Below are positions 17,552 through 28,134 of a stretch of 64,000 bases of DNA, in pieces. The DNA lies in the NCBI GenBank assembly GCA_016214145.1, contig JACRPA010000002.1, positions 806,001 to 870,000 on the forward strand, given 5' to 3'. Under the pieces are notes generated by a model. It was not told where the DNA came from, did not search any database, and was given only the letters and a program-made list of their open reading frames with translations. The stretch comes from Rhodocyclales bacterium. GTDB lineage: Bacteria; Pseudomonadota; Gammaproteobacteria; Burkholderiales; Rhodocyclaceae. Every line of letters starts with the position of its first letter. Within the stretch, counting starts at the first letter, position 1. Both the position numbers and the translations under genes were made by a program.

Positions 17552-18136
17552 TTATTTGCCAGCTTCGGGCAATGGCCAGCGGCCGTCGAGCACGCGCTCG
17601 GCCCAGAGCAGGCCGGCGACGCTCTTGCCGTCGGTGAGGCGGCCGTCGCGCACCGCCTCGATGGCTTCGTCCAGGCCCAGCTCGTGCACCTCGAGGAATT
17701 CGCCGTCGTCGAGCGCATGGCCGACATGGGACAGCCCGCGCGCGAAGAAGATCTCGATGCGCTCGTCGGAGTAGCCGATGCAGGGATGGATCACGCCGAG
17801 GTAGTGCCACCGCTCCGCCACGTAACCGGTCTCCTCCTGCAGCTCGCGCTGCGCCGTGAGCAGGATGTCCTCGCCGGAGTGGATCTTGCCGGCCGGCAGT
17901 TCGAGGAAGACGCGGTCGAGCGGGTAGCGGAACTGTCGCTCGAAGAGCAGCTTGCCGTTGGGCAGTTCGGCGATCATCACCACCGCGCCGGGATGGGTGA
18001 CGAACTCGCGGGTGGCCCGCCTGCCGTCGGGGAGTTGCACGGTATCGCGCCTGACACGCAGCAACTGCCCGGCGAAGACCTCTTCGCGGGCAAGGCCGGT
18101 TTCACGCAGATGGCCGTCAGGTTCCTTCCGTTTCAT
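17552..18136 (-). CDS. nudF: Nudix hydrolase, probable ADP-ribose pyrophosphatase
   Basis: Protein of 194 residues with a complete Nudix box beginning GKIHSGED and ending RELQEETGY, which binds the metal and hydrolyses a nucleoside diphosphate linkage. The preceding LELPAG and the following IGYSDERIEIFFA match the ADP-ribose pyrophosphatase subgroup. It lies 40 nt downstream of nuoN on the same strand, so it may be the last gene of the complex I transcript, where it could recycle ADP-ribose from NAD breakdown. Substrate is inferred. Confidence 0.85.
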   Translation of the reverse strand: MKRKEPDGHLRETGLAREEVFAGQLLRVRRDTVQLPDGRRATREFVTHPGAVVMIAELPNGKLLFERQFRYPLDRVFLELPAGKIHSGEDILLTAQRELQEETGYVAERWHYLGVIHPCIGYSDERIEIFFARGLSHVGHALDDGEFLEVHELGLDEAIEAVRDGRLTDGKSVAGLLWAERVLDGRWPLPEAGK

Positions 18137-18176
18137 GGACGGAGTATAAGCCGGAGCGCCCTGCCCCGGCTGTCAC

Positions 18177-19655
18177 TCAGTGTCCGACGAGGAAGGCATA
18201 GGAGGCCCACATGGAGTACTCAAGAACGCCGGCGGGCAGCAGGCCAAGCAGCGCCACGGCGATGCCGTTGGCCGAGAGCAGGAAGCGCATGTCGCGCGGC
18301 GCCTCGATCGGCGCGGTGTCGGTCGGCGCTTCGAAATACATCACCTTCACCACGCGCAGATAGTAGAAGGCGCCGACCAGGGAGAACATGACGGCGAACA
18401 CCGCCAGCCAGAGATGCCCCGCTGCGACCACCGCCTGCAGCACGAGGAACTTGGCGAAGAAGCCGACGAAGAACGGCACGCCGGCCATGGAGAACATGAG
18501 GATCATCATGATGGCGGCGAACCACGGGCTGCGCTTGTTGAGGCCCTTGAAGTCCTCGATGTTCTCGGCCTCGAAGCCGGCGCGCGAGAGCAGCAGGATC
18601 ATGCCGAAGGCGCCCAGGCTCATCAGCACGTAAGCGATGGCGTAGAACATCGCCGAGGTGTAGGCGTTGAGGGCGAAGCGCGGATCGCCGCCGACGATGC
18701 CGGCAAGCAGGCCGAGCAGCATGAAACCCATGTGCGAGATGGCCGAATAGGCCAGCATGCGCTTGAGGTTTGTCTGCGCGATCGCCGCCAGGTTGCCCAG
18801 CGCGATGGACAGCGCGGAGAGGATCATCAGCATCACCTGCCAGTGCTCGGCCAGTTCGGCGAGGCCGGTGACCAGCACGCGCATGGCGATGGCGAAGGCG
18901 GCCAGCTTGGGCGCCGAGCCGATGAACAGCGTCACCGCCGTCGGCGCGCCGTGATAGACGTCGGGAATCCACATGTGGAAGGGCACCACGCCCAGCTTGA
19001 AGGCAAGGCCGGCGACGACGAAGACCAGGCCGAACACCAGCACCGTCCTGTTGCCGCCGCCCAGCGCGATGCGCTGGCCGACCTCGGCGATTTCCAGGCT
19101 GCCCACGGCGCCATACACCATCGAGATGCCGTAGAGCAGCAGGCCGGAGGCCATGGCGCCGAGGACGAAGTACTTCATCGCCGCCTCGGTGGCGCGGGCG
19201 GAATCGCGGTCGATCGCCACCAGGGCGTAGAGCGAGAGCGCCAGCAGCTCGAGGCCGAGGTAGATGGTGAGGAAGTGGCTGGCTGAAATCATCACCATCA
19301 TGCCCAGCGTGGCGAACAGCACCAGCAGGTAGAACTCGCCCTTGTCCAGGTTGCGGGCGGCCAGGTACCCGCGGCCATAGACCAGCACGACGGCCACCGC
19401 CGGGTAGAGCACCAGCTTGAGGAAGTCGGCGAAGAGGTCGTCCACGAACATGTTGCTGAACGTCGTCACCGCCTGCCCGTCGAGGGTGGAGAGGGTGATG
19501 CCGAAGCAGCCGGCCAGGGTGAGCTGGGCCAGCAGGTAGACCAGCCAGCGGCGGCCCTTGCCGGCGAAGAGGTCGACCAGCAGCAGCACGCAGGCCATCA
19601 CCAGGAGGAAGATCTCCGCCGAGGCGGGGTAGAGATCGGGCATCACGAAATTCAT
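18177..19655 (-). CDS. nuoN: NADH-quinone oxidoreductase subunit N
   Basis: Antiporter-like membrane subunit of complex I, 492 residues with about 14 transmembrane helices. The conserved core [14 protein letters not shown] is present, along with the preceding acidic/lysine residues of the proton channel. It is the last of the 14 nuo genes, 15 nt after nuoM. Confidence 0.97.
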   Translation of the reverse strand: MNFVMPDLYPASAEIFLLVMACVLLLVDLFAGKGRRWLVYLLAQLTLAGCFGITLSTLDGQAVTTFSNMFVDDLFADFLKLVLYPAVAVVLVYGRGYLAARNLDKGEFYLLVLFATLGMMVMISASHFLTIYLGLELLALSLYALVAIDRDSARATEAAMKYFVLGAMASGLLLYGISMVYGAVGSLEIAEVGQRIALGGGNRTVLVFGLVFVVAGLAFKLGVVPFHMWIPDVYHGAPTAVTLFIGSAPKLAAFAIAMRVLVTGLAELAEHWQVMLMILSALSIALGNLAAIAQTNLKRMLAYSAISHMGFMLLGLLAGIVGGDPRFALNAYTSAMFYAIAYVLMSLGAFGMILLLSRAGFEAENIEDFKGLNKRSPWFAAIMMILMFSMAGVPFFVGFFAKFLVLQAVVAAGHLWLAVFAVMFSLVGAFYYLRVVKVMYFEAPTDTAPIEAPRDMRFLLSANGIAVALLGLLPAGVLEYSMWASYAFLVGH

Positions 19656-19670
19656 GTCTTGACCGTCCGC

Positions 19671-21152
19671 TCAGAGCTTGGACACGGCGACGTGCTTCAG
19701 CAGGTTGTCCACCGAGGCGTGCATCACTTCCGTGAACGGCAGTGGATAGAGGCCCATGCCCAGCACGCACAGCGCCAGCAGGCCGAGAACGGCGAACTCC
19801 CGCGCATCGATGTCGGAGAGCTCGGCGACGTGGTGGTTGGCCACCGCGCCGAACACCACGCGCTTGTACATCCACAGGGTGTAGGCGGCGCCGAGGATCA
19901 GGGTGGTCGCGGCGGCGAAGCCGACCCAGAAGTTGAACTTCACCGCGCCGAGTATGACCATGAACTCGCCGACGAAGCCGCTGGTGGCGGGCAGGCCGGC
20001 GTTGGCCATGGCGAAGAACATGAACAGCGCGGCGAACTTCGGCATGGTGTTCACCACGCCGCCGTAGTCGGCGATCTGCCGGCTGTGCATGCGGTCATAT
20101 AGCACGCCGACGCAGAGGAACATGGCGCCCGAAATGAAGCCATGCGAGATCATCTGCACCAGCGCGCCTTCCATGCCGAGATGGTTGAAGATGAAAAAGC
20201 CGAGGGTGACGAAGCCCATGTGCGAGATCGACGAGTAGGCGATCAGCTTCTTCATGTCGGCCTGCACCAGGGCGACGAAGCCGATGTAGACCACGGCGGT
20301 GAGCGACAGCGCGATCATCAGCCAGGCCAGTTCGTGCGAGGCGTCCGGCGCGATGGGCAGCGAGAAGCGCAGGAACCCGTAGGCGCCCAGCTTCAGCATG
20401 ATGGCGGCCAGCACCACCGAGCCGCCGGTCGGCGCCTCGACGTGGGCATCCGGCAGCCAGGTGTGCACCGGCCACATCGGCACCTTGACGGCGAAGGCGG
20501 CGAGGAAGGCGAAGAAAAGCAGCTTCTGCGCTTCCAGCGGGATTGGCAGGGCGTGCCAGTCGAGCAGGTTGAAGCTTCCGCCGGACTGGAAAAAGAGGTA
20601 GATCAGCGCGATCAGCATCAGCAGCGAGCCGAGCAGCGTATAGAGGAAGAACTTGAAGGCCGCGTAGACCCGGTTCGGCCCGCCCCAGACGCCGATGATG
20701 AGGTACATCGGGATCAGCGAGGCCTCGAAGAAAACGTAGAACAGCATGGCGTCGAGCGCCGAGAAGATGCCGTTCATGAGGCCGGACATGATGAGGAAGG
20801 CCGCCATGTACTGCGCCGCCTTCTCCTCGATGACCTTCCAGCCGGCCAGCACCACCAGCGGCGTGATGAAGCTGTTGAGCAGGATGAACAGCACCGAGAT
20901 GCCGTCCACGCCGAGCCGGTAGTGGATATTGAAGCGCGGAATCCACGACGCCAGCTCGACGAACTGCATGTCGCTGGTCCTGCCGTCGAAGCCGGTGTAG
21001 AGCGGGAGGGTGACGAGGAAACCGGCCACGGCGACCGCCAGGGCCAGCGGCCGCGCCAGGCCCGCGTTGCGGTCGGGGCCGGTGGCGAGCACCAGCAGGC
21101 CGCCGACGATGGGCAGCCAGATCGCAAGACTGAGCAGAGGAATCCCCGTCAT
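19671..21152 (-). CDS. nuoM: NADH-quinone oxidoreductase subunit M
   Basis: Antiporter-like proton-pumping subunit of complex I, 493 residues. It shows the characteristic WLPDAHVEAPTGGSV loop and KKLIAYSSISHMGFVTLG. It lies 1 nt after the nuoL stop, so translation is probably coupled. Length and motifs are normal. Confidence 0.98.
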   Translation of the reverse strand: MTGIPLLSLAIWLPIVGGLLVLATGPDRNAGLARPLALAVAVAGFLVTLPLYTGFDGRTSDMQFVELASWIPRFNIHYRLGVDGISVLFILLNSFITPLVVLAGWKVIEEKAAQYMAAFLIMSGLMNGIFSALDAMLFYVFFEASLIPMYLIIGVWGGPNRVYAAFKFFLYTLLGSLLMLIALIYLFFQSGGSFNLLDWHALPIPLEAQKLLFFAFLAAFAVKVPMWPVHTWLPDAHVEAPTGGSVVLAAIMLKLGAYGFLRFSLPIAPDASHELAWLMIALSLTAVVYIGFVALVQADMKKLIAYSSISHMGFVTLGFFIFNHLGMEGALVQMISHGFISGAMFLCVGVLYDRMHSRQIADYGGVVNTMPKFAALFMFFAMANAGLPATSGFVGEFMVILGAVKFNFWVGFAAATTLILGAAYTLWMYKRVVFGAVANHHVAELSDIDAREFAVLGLLALCVLGMGLYPLPFTEVMHASVDNLLKHVAVSKL

Positions 21153-21153
21153 C

Positions 21154-23205
21154 TCAAATTATTCCCAAACGAGTGAGCCAAAGTACGATTGCCAGCCCGA
21201 TGATCATGGAGAACGCATATTGATAGATGTAGCCCGACTGGAACAGGCGGACAATCGAGGCGATCCAGCCGACCACCTTGGCCGAGCCGTTCACCGCCAG
21301 GCCGTCGATCAGCGTCTGGTCGCCGCCCTTCCACAGGCCGCGGCCGAGCAGGCGGGCGCCGCCGGCGAAGAACCACTCGTTGAACTCGTCGAAGCCGTAC
21401 TTCTTCTCCAGGACACGCGCCAGAACGCCCGATTTTTCCTTGATCACCGCCGGCAGGTCGGGCCGCGCAATGTAGAGGAACCAGGCCGTCGCCGCGCCGG
21501 CCAGCGCCAGCCAGAACGGGGGCGACATCAGGCCGTGCGTGACCATGGCCATCGAACCATGGAATTCCGCCGCCATCCTGGCGATGGCCGGATGCTCGGG
21601 CGAGATGAAGATCGCGCCGCCGAAATAGTTGCCGAACAGCGCCGGCCCGATCATCGCCCAGCCGGCGATGATCGAGGGGATGGCCAGGAGGATCAGCGGC
21701 ACGGTGACCACCCAGGGCGATTCCTTCGGCTCGACCGGGCCATGGTGGCCATGACCGCCATGGTTGTCCTGGCCATGCGCATCATGGCCGCCGTGCGCAT
21801 CGCGGAAGCGCTCCCTGCCGTAGAAGGCGAAGAACACCAGGCGGAAGGAGTAGAAGCCGCCGATGAAGACGCCGGCCAGGATCAGCGCGTAGGCGAAGCC
21901 GGCGCCAGGCGTGGTAGACAGATGCACCGCCTCGATGATCGAATCCTTGGAGAAGAAGCCGGCGAAGGGCGGGAAGCCGGCGTTGGCCAGCGCGCCGATC
22001 ACCACCGTGGCGAAGGTGATGGGCATGTACTTGCGCAATCCGCCCATGCGGCGCATGTCCTGCTCGTGATGCATGGCGATGATGACCGAACCGGCGCCGA
22101 GGAAGAGCACCGCCTTGAAGAAGGCATGGGTGGCGAGGTGGAACATCGCCGCCGAGTAGGCCGAGGCGCCCAGCGCGGTGGTCATGTAGCCGAGCTGCGA
22201 CAGCGTCGAGTAGGCGACGACGCGCTTGATGTCGGTCTGCACGATGGCGATCAGCGCCATGAAGAAGGCGGTGATGGCGCCGATGACGATGACGAAGGAC
22301 AGCGCCGCCTGCGACAGCTCGAACAGCGGCGACATGCGCGAGACCATGAAGATGCCGGCCGTCACCATGGTGGCGGCGTGGATCAGCGCGGAGATCGGGG
22401 TCGGGCCTTCCATCGAGTCGGGCAGCCAGACATGCAGCGGGAATTGCGCCGACTTGCCCATGGCGCCGATGAACAGGCAGATGCAGACGACGGATATCAG
22501 CAGCCACGGCATGCCGGGGATCAGCTCCACGCTGGTGCCGGCCAGCTTCTGCGACAGGGCGAACACCTCGGTGTAATTCAGCGTGCCGCAGTAGGCGGCG
22601 ATAAGGCCGATGCCGAGCAGGAAGCCGAAGTCGCCGACGCGGTTGACCAGGAAGGCCTTCAGGTTGGCGTAGATCGCCGTCGGCCGGACGGACCAGAAGC
22701 CGATCAGCAGGTAGGAGACCAGGCCCACCGCCTCCCAGCCGAAGAACAGCTGGAGGAAGTTGTTGCTCATCACCAGCATCAGCATGGAGAAGGTGAACAG
22801 CGAGATGTAGGCGAAGAAGCGCTGATAGCTGTGGGTGCCGGCCAGGCTGTCGGCCGGCCAGTTGTCCTCGTCGTGCGCCATGTAGCCGATGGTGTAGATG
22901 TGCACCATCAGCGAGACGAAGTTGACCACCAGCATCATGGTCACCGTCAGCTTGTCGATGAGGAAGCCGACCTCGAAGCTGAGGCCCCCGCTGACGGCCC
23001 AGGTGTAGACCGTGCCGTTGAAGAGGTTGCCGCGCTCGACGTCCTGGAAGACGAACCAGGAGGCCAGCAGGGAGACGAGGACGCCCAGGCTGGTCACCCA
23101 GTGGGCGCCGGCGCGGCCGATGGCCTTGCCGAGGAAGCCGGCGAAGACGGCGCCGGCGAGGGGCGCCAGCGGCACCAGCAGGTAAAGTTGTTGCATGTCG
23201 GTCAT
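21154..23205 (-). CDS. nuoL: NADH-quinone oxidoreductase subunit L
   Basis: Largest antiporter-like membrane subunit of complex I, 683 residues, with the WLPDSMEGPTPISALIHAAT loop, the KRVVAYSTLSQLGYM segment and the long C-terminal region that forms the lateral helix. A histidine- and glycine-rich insertion (about residues 475-495, repeated HGG/HG) lies between two transmembrane helices. It is low-complexity and may bind metal or be only a flexible loop. Confidence 0.98.
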   Translation of the reverse strand: MTDMQQLYLLVPLAPLAGAVFAGFLGKAIGRAGAHWVTSLGVLVSLLASWFVFQDVERGNLFNGTVYTWAVSGGLSFEVGFLIDKLTVTMMLVVNFVSLMVHIYTIGYMAHDEDNWPADSLAGTHSYQRFFAYISLFTFSMLMLVMSNNFLQLFFGWEAVGLVSYLLIGFWSVRPTAIYANLKAFLVNRVGDFGFLLGIGLIAAYCGTLNYTEVFALSQKLAGTSVELIPGMPWLLISVVCICLFIGAMGKSAQFPLHVWLPDSMEGPTPISALIHAATMVTAGIFMVSRMSPLFELSQAALSFVIVIGAITAFFMALIAIVQTDIKRVVAYSTLSQLGYMTTALGASAYSAAMFHLATHAFFKAVLFLGAGSVIIAMHHEQDMRRMGGLRKYMPITFATVVIGALANAGFPPFAGFFSKDSIIEAVHLSTTPGAGFAYALILAGVFIGGFYSFRLVFFAFYGRERFRDAHGGHDAHGQDNHGGHGHHGPVEPKESPWVVTVPLILLAIPSIIAGWAMIGPALFGNYFGGAIFISPEHPAIARMAAEFHGSMAMVTHGLMSPPFWLALAGAATAWFLYIARPDLPAVIKEKSGVLARVLEKKYGFDEFNEWFFAGGARLLGRGLWKGGDQTLIDGLAVNGSAKVVGWIASIVRLFQSGYIYQYAFSMIIGLAIVLWLTRLGII

Positions 23206-23215
23206 GGCGGCTGGC

Positions 23216-23521
23216 TTATCCCTGCAGGCTGTCGAGGTCGTCCACGTGGATCGTGCGCAGATTGCGGAACAGCACGACCAGGATGGCGAGGCCGATGGCG
23301 GCCTCCGCCGCGGCGACCGTCAGGATGAAGAAGACGAACACCTGCCCGCCCATGTCGCCGAGAAAATGCGAAAAGGCGACGAAGTTCATGTTGACGGCGA
23401 GCAGCATCAGTTCGATGGCCATCAGCAGGACGATGAGGTTCTTGCGGTTGAGGAAAACGCCGACCACACCGATCGAGAAGAGGATGGCGCCGAGAATCAG
23501 GAAATGGTTCAGGCTGGGCAC
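23216..23521 (-). CDS. nuoK: NADH-quinone oxidoreductase subunit K
   Basis: Small membrane subunit of complex I, 101 residues with three transmembrane helices. The two conserved membrane glutamates of the proton path lie in [11 protein letters not shown] and [11 protein letters not shown]. It is 1 nt downstream of nuoJ. Confidence 0.97.
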   Translation of the reverse strand: MPSLNHFLILGAILFSIGVVGVFLNRKNLIVLLMAIELMLLAVNMNFVAFSHFLGDMGGQVFVFFILTVAAAEAAIGLAILVVLFRNLRTIHVDDLDSLQG

Positions 23522-23522
23522 G

Positions 23523-24125
23523 TTATTCCTTCTCGGAAGGCATGGACACGATGCGCACGCGGTCCTTGCGCCGGACGGCGATCTGCTCGGCGGGATTCAG
23601 CTGCTTGTTGTCGCGGCGCTGGCGCAGGTTCAGCACGACGGCGGCGATGAGGGCCACCAGCAGGATGACCGAGGCCAGCTCGAAGGGATAGACGTAATCC
23701 GTGTAGATGGCCGTGCCCAGCGCCTTGGTGTTCGATACGCCGGCAACCGCAGCCGCGGGTGCCGGCATGGCCTCGGGGCCAAAGCTGCGCGCCGAGAGCA
23801 CCGCCACCATCTCGACCACCATCAGCACGGCGATCGGGCCGCCCAGCCAGAGGTTGCCCCAGAAGCCCTGGCGCAGGCGCTCCAGGTTGATGTCGAGCAT
23901 CATGACGACGAAGAGGAACAGCACCATGACGGCGCCGACGTAGACGACGATCAGGGCGATGGCGAGGAACTCCGCCTGCAGCAGCAGCCAGAGGCCGCTG
24001 GCGTTGAAGAAGGCGAGCACCAGGAACAGCACGGCATGCACCGGGTTGCGCGCGGTGACGACGCGCAGCGCCGCGATCACCAGGATCGCCGACAGGATGT
24101 AGAAGAGCGCGGTCTTGAAGTCCAT
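23523..24125 (-). CDS. nuoJ: NADH-quinone oxidoreductase subunit J
   Basis: Membrane subunit of complex I, 200 residues from ATG 24125 ([13 protein letters not shown]); longer upstream starts would run into nuoI. It has five predicted helices and the conserved [17 protein letters not shown] helix with its pi-bulge region. The C-terminal ~40 residues are polar, basic and cytoplasmic-looking. Confidence 0.96.
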   Translation of the reverse strand: MDFKTALFYILSAILVIAALRVVTARNPVHAVLFLVLAFFNASGLWLLLQAEFLAIALIVVYVGAVMVLFLFVVMMLDINLERLRQGFWGNLWLGGPIAVLMVVEMVAVLSARSFGPEAMPAPAAAVAGVSNTKALGTAIYTDYVYPFELASVILLVALIAAVVLNLRQRRDNKQLNPAEQIAVRRKDRVRIVSMPSEKE

Positions 24126-24130
24126 GGGCG

Positions 24131-24616
24131 TCACCGGAATTTGGCGTCCTGCTCGCGGTCGGCGGCGATCTGCGCCTCGTACTTGTCGCCCACCGCCAGC
24201 AGCATCTGTTTGGTGTAGTAGAGGTCGCCGCGCTTCTCGCCGTGGTATTCCAGCACGCGCGTCTCGACGATGGCGTCCACCGGGCAGGCCTCCTCGCAGA
24301 AGCCGCAGAAGATGCACTTGGTCAGGTCAATGTCGTAGCGCGTGGTGCGGCGCGACCCATCTTCGCGTTCGGCCGACTCGATGGTGATGGCCATCGCCGG
24401 GCACACCGCCTCGCACAATTTGCAGGCGATGCAGCGCTCTTCCCCGTTCGGGTAGCGGCGCAGGGCGTGCAGGCCGCGGAAGCGGTTGCTCTGCGGCGTC
24501 TTCTCCTCCGGGTACTGGATCGTGATCTTCGGCGCGAACATGTAGCGCCCGGTCACGGACAGGCCCTTGAAGAGCTCCTTGAGCAGCAGGCTGTTGAGGA
24601 AATCCTTGGCGCCCAT
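24131..24616 (-). CDS. nuoI: NADH-quinone oxidoreductase subunit I
   Basis: Peripheral 8Fe ferredoxin-like subunit of complex I, 161 residues from ATG 24616 ([15 protein letters not shown]). Two cysteine sets, [12 protein letters not shown] and [12 protein letters not shown], bind clusters N6a and N6b that pass electrons toward the quinone site. The start has GGAG 9 nt upstream, inside a repeat-derived spacer. Confidence 0.98.
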   Translation of the reverse strand: MGAKDFLNSLLLKELFKGLSVTGRYMFAPKITIQYPEEKTPQSNRFRGLHALRRYPNGEERCIACKLCEAVCPAMAITIESAEREDGSRRTTRYDIDLTKCIFCGFCEEACPVDAIVETRVLEYHGEKRGDLYYTKQMLLAVGDKYEAQIAADREQDAKFR

Positions 24617-24617
24617 A

Positions 24618-24701
24618 TCAGGTCTCCTGCCGGGCCGCCCCAAGGGAGGCCTGCGCCCCCCCGGGGGGCAGTGAAGCGAAGCGAACGTGGGGGCAGTTCA
24701 T
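24618..24701 (-). other. 27-codon small ORF bridging nuoH and nuoI
   Basis: The nuoH-nuoI gap can be read as an ORF starting with ATG 24701, 10 nt after the nuoH stop, and ending TGA one base before the nuoI start. Its sequence ([17 protein letters not shown]...) is encoded by the G/C-rich repeat described below, so it is more likely a by-product of the repeat than a real protein. It could still carry ribosomes from nuoH to nuoI. Confidence 0.25.
24631..24696. repeat. G/C-rich palindromic intergenic repeat between nuoH and nuoI
   Basis: The core is CGCCCCCCCGGGGGGC, flanked by GGGAGGCCTG and AGTGAAGCGAAGCGAACG. Repeats of this look are common between genes of betaproteobacteria. It lies inside the operon rather than at a transcript end. 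Confidence 0.6.
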
Positions 24702-24710
24702 CTCAGCCTC

Positions 24711-25802
24711 TCACTTGAAGATGTTCCACGGCGTCACCATCCAGGTGCCGATGACGACGATCCAGACCAGGGTCAGCGGCACGAAGACCTTCCAGCCCAG
24801 GCGCATGATCTGGTCGTAGCGATAGCGCGGGAAGGTGGCGCGGAACCACAGGAAGAGGAACAGGAAGAACGAAATCTTCACCGCCAGCCAGTGGAAGCCG
24901 TCGGGCAGGAAGCCGACCGGCGACAGCCAGCCGCCGAGGAACAGGACCGAGGTGAGCGTCGCCACCAGGATCATGTTGGCGTATTCGGCGAGGAAGAACA
25001 TGGCGAAGGCCATGCCGGAGAACTCGACCATGTGGCCGGCGACAATCTCGGATTCGCCCTCGACCACGTCGAAGGGGGCGCGGTTGGTCTCGGCCACGCC
25101 GGAGATGAAATAGACGACGAACATCGGCAGCAGCGGAATCCAGTTCCAGGAGAGGAAGCCGGCGCCGTGGTCGGCGAACCAGCCGCGGCCCTGGGCGCGC
25201 ACGATGTCGGAAAGGTTGAGACTGTTGGAGACCATCAGCACGCAGACCAGGGCCATGCCCATGGCGATCTCGTAGGACACCATCTGCGCCGACGCGCGCA
25301 TGGCGCCGAGGAAGGGATACTTCGAGTTGGAGGCCCAGCCGGCGATGATGACGCCGTAGATGCCCATCGAGGTCATGGCCAGGACGTAGAACAGGCCGGC
25401 GTCGATGTTGGCCAGGGCGCCGCCGTCGAAGAAGGGCACCACCGACCAGGCGGCCAGCGCCGGCGCGATGGCCATCACCGGCCCGACGAAGAACAGCGCC
25501 TTGTTGGCGCCGGTCGGCACCAGCACTTCCTTGAAGAACAGCTTCATGCCGTCGGCGATCGGCTGCAGCAAGCCCCACGGGCCGACGCGGTTGGGGCCGA
25601 TGCGCACCTGCATCCAGCCGATGATCTTGCGTTCCCAGAAGGTAAGGTAGGCGACGGACAGCATGAGCGGAAGAATGATCGCCACGATCTTCATCAGCAC
25701 CCAGACCAGCGGCCAGACCGGCTTGACGACGGCCCACAGGGCGTCCCAGAGGCCGAACAGGTTCCAGAACCACTGGAAGAATTGGAGAACGGCGTTTTCC
25801 AT
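24711..25802 (-). CDS. nuoH: NADH-quinone oxidoreductase subunit H
   Basis: Membrane subunit that forms part of the quinone chamber, 363 residues from ATG 25802. It shows the family hallmarks [31 protein letters not shown]-type sequence and [12 protein letters not shown] (the E-rich quinone-site loop). The start codon shares one base with the nuoG stop (TAATG), so the two are coupled. Confidence 0.98.
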   Translation of the reverse strand: MENAVLQFFQWFWNLFGLWDALWAVVKPVWPLVWVLMKIVAIILPLMLSVAYLTFWERKIIGWMQVRIGPNRVGPWGLLQPIADGMKLFFKEVLVPTGANKALFFVGPVMAIAPALAAWSVVPFFDGGALANIDAGLFYVLAMTSMGIYGVIIAGWASNSKYPFLGAMRASAQMVSYEIAMGMALVCVLMVSNSLNLSDIVRAQGRGWFADHGAGFLSWNWIPLLPMFVVYFISGVAETNRAPFDVVEGESEIVAGHMVEFSGMAFAMFFLAEYANMILVATLTSVLFLGGWLSPVGFLPDGFHWLAVKISFFLFLFLWFRATFPRYRYDQIMRLGWKVFVPLTLVWIVVIGTWMVTPWNIFK

Positions 25803-28129
25803 TACGCGCGCTCCACGGTGATCTCGCCCTGCATCGAACCGAGGCCGGACGTAAGCGGGTGGCCGGCGGCGACGCGCACGCAATTGTCGGGCAGGCCGGC
25901 ATCTAGCTGCGCGGCCAGGATCGCCGTGCCGCCGCCACTGACTTTTACCTGCATGCCGGCAACCAGGCCGAGCTTCGCCAGCGTGGCGGCATTCATGCGC
26001 GCGGCGGGCGGCGCCGCATCGCGGGTCTTCTGCAGCGAGGGCGCGCGGCGCGCCAGCGGATCGGCGAAATGGATCGGCACGTCAGTCACGCGTTGCAATG
26101 TCGGCGCGGATGCGGAGAGGGTGATGGCAACACCGTCGGCGCGGTTGTTCAGTCGTTCGGCCACCGAGTCTGCCTTGCCGCCCAGCGCTTCATCGCGCAC
26201 GGCCTCGGAACTGTCCTGCTCGAAACCGGGGAGTCCCAGCAGATTGCCCAGCACGCGCAGCACCTTCCAGGCCGGGCGCGTCTCGCCCAGCGGCTTGACC
26301 ACGGCGTGAAAGCTCTGCACGCGGCCCTCGGTGTTGATGAAGGTGCCGGAGGTCTCGGTGAACGGCGCGACCGGCAGGATGACATGGGCGTAGTCGAGGG
26401 CGCGCGTCTTGAACGGCGTCATCGCCACGACCAGGTCGGCGCCCTTCAGCGCGGCCATCGCCTGCTGCGGGTTGGCGCAGTCGAGTTCAGGCTCGGCGTG
26501 CAGGACGAAATAGGCCTTGCGCGGTTCGGCCAGCATGCGCGCTGCATTGAGGCCCGAGGCGCCGGGCACGGCCTTGGCAACATAGCCGCCGACCGAGTTG
26601 GCCGCTTCGCCGAGGTAGCCGAAGCGCGCGCCGGTGAGTTCGGCCAGCTTCTGCGCCAGCGCATGCAGCGTCGCCGCCTGGGCATGCTGCTGGGCGAAGT
26701 TGCCGAGGAAGATCGCGCCCTTCTCGCCCGAGGCCAGGCTCTCGGCGATCTGTTTCGCCGCCGCCGAGGGCTGCACGCCGGCCAGCGCGGCGTCGACGGC
26801 CGCACCCTTCGCTTCGGCGACCGCCTTGACGATGCCGGCGAGTTCGGCCGCCAGCGCGGACGGCGCAACGATGGACTTGGCGTGAAGCGCAATCAGTTGA
26901 TCGTCGTCGGCGACATGCAGCAGGATGACGCGGGTGAATTTCTTCGCCGCCTGGCGCAGGCGCTGCGCCAGCAGCGGATGGTCCTTGCGCACGAAGCTGC
27001 CGACCACCAGCACGCGGTCTGACGCGGCGATCTCGGCGACGGGCAGGCCCAGCCACGGCGTCACGCCCTTCCCGTCGAGGGAAAAGTCAGTCTGCCGGAG
27101 ACGGCAATCGATGCTCTCCGAGCCGGCGGCGCGGACGAATTTCTGCAGCAGATGGAGTTCTTCCAGCGTGGCGTGCGGCGAGGCCAGCGCGCCAACCGAG
27201 GCGGCGCCGTGTTCGCGCACGACGCGCTTCAGGTCGGTGCCGATGAATTCCAGCGCCGTCTGCCAGTCCACCTCGCGCCATTCGCCGCACTGCCTGAGCA
27301 TCGGCTTCGTCAGCCTCGCCTCGGAATTCAGCGCCTCGTAGGCGTAGCGGTCCTTGTCGGACAGCCAGCACTCGTTGACGGCTTCGTTCTCCAGTGGCAG
27401 GACGCGCAGCACCTTGTCGTGCTTGACCTGGACGATCAGGTTGGCGCCAAGGCCGTCGTGCGGGCTGACCGATTTGCGGCGCGACAGCTCCCAGGTGCGG
27501 GCGGCGAAGCGGAACGGTTTAGAGGTCAGCGCGCCGACCGGGCAAAGATCGATGACGTTGCCGGACAGTTCGGAGTCCACCGTCTTCTCGATGAAGGGCA
27601 TGATCTCGGCGTGCTCGCCGCGGAAGGCCTGGCCGAGTTCCATCCAGCCGGCGATCTCCTGCGTGAAGCGGACGCAGCGCGTGCAGTGGATGCAGCGCGT
27701 CATGTCGGTGGCGATGAGCGGGCCGAGGTTCTTGTTCACAACCACGCGCTTTTCTTCCTGGTAGCGCGAGGCGCTCTGGCCGTAGCCGACCGAAAGATCC
27801 TGCAACTGGCACTCGCCGCCCTGGTCGCAGATCGGGCAGTCGAGCGGGTGGTTGATGAGGAGGAACTCCATCACGCCCTTCTGCGCCTTGACGGCGGCCT
27901 CGGAGTGCGTGAATACCTTCATGCCGTTGGTGACGGGGGTGGCGCAGGCCGGCAAGGGCTTGGGCGCCTTCTCCACCTGCACCAGGCACATGCGGCAGTT
28001 GGCGGCGATGGACAGCTTCTTGTGGTAGCAGAAATGCGGCACGAAGATGCCGAGCTGGTGGGCGGCATCCATCACGGTGCTGCCGTCGGCCACCTCGGTT
28101 TTCCTGCCGTCGATCTCGATTTCCAGCAT
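25802..28129 (-). CDS. nuoG: NADH-quinone oxidoreductase subunit G
   Basis: Peripheral iron-sulfur subunit of complex I, 775 residues from ATG 28129. The N-terminal part carries the 2Fe-2S ligands (FCYHKK, CRMC), the histidine-containing 4Fe-4S site ([14 protein letters not shown]) and a further set [10 protein letters not shown] with a late Cys in DLCPVGAL. The rest is a molybdopterin-oxidoreductase-like domain without a metal cofactor role in this family. Spacing to nuoF is 5 nt. Confidence 0.98.
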   Translation of the reverse strand: MLEIEIDGRKTEVADGSTVMDAAHQLGIFVPHFCYHKKLSIAANCRMCLVQVEKAPKPLPACATPVTNGMKVFTHSEAAVKAQKGVMEFLLINHPLDCPICDQGGECQLQDLSVGYGQSASRYQEEKRVVVNKNLGPLIATDMTRCIHCTRCVRFTQEIAGWMELGQAFRGEHAEIMPFIEKTVDSELSGNVIDLCPVGALTSKPFRFAARTWELSRRKSVSPHDGLGANLIVQVKHDKVLRVLPLENEAVNECWLSDKDRYAYEALNSEARLTKPMLRQCGEWREVDWQTALEFIGTDLKRVVREHGAASVGALASPHATLEELHLLQKFVRAAGSESIDCRLRQTDFSLDGKGVTPWLGLPVAEIAASDRVLVVGSFVRKDHPLLAQRLRQAAKKFTRVILLHVADDDQLIALHAKSIVAPSALAAELAGIVKAVAEAKGAAVDAALAGVQPSAAAKQIAESLASGEKGAIFLGNFAQQHAQAATLHALAQKLAELTGARFGYLGEAANSVGGYVAKAVPGASGLNAARMLAEPRKAYFVLHAEPELDCANPQQAMAALKGADLVVAMTPFKTRALDYAHVILPVAPFTETSGTFINTEGRVQSFHAVVKPLGETRPAWKVLRVLGNLLGLPGFEQDSSEAVRDEALGGKADSVAERLNNRADGVAITLSASAPTLQRVTDVPIHFADPLARRAPSLQKTRDAAPPAARMNAATLAKLGLVAGMQVKVSGGGTAILAAQLDAGLPDNCVRVAAGHPLTSGLGSMQGEITVERA

Positions 28130-28134
28130 TTTCG

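Noticed and set aside
18180-26309. Long His/Asp/Gln/Arg-rich plus-strand frames opposite nuoN to nuoG
   Set aside because: They are antisense shadows of hydrophobic membrane proteins, which gives the odd polar composition. They have no start context or family resemblance.
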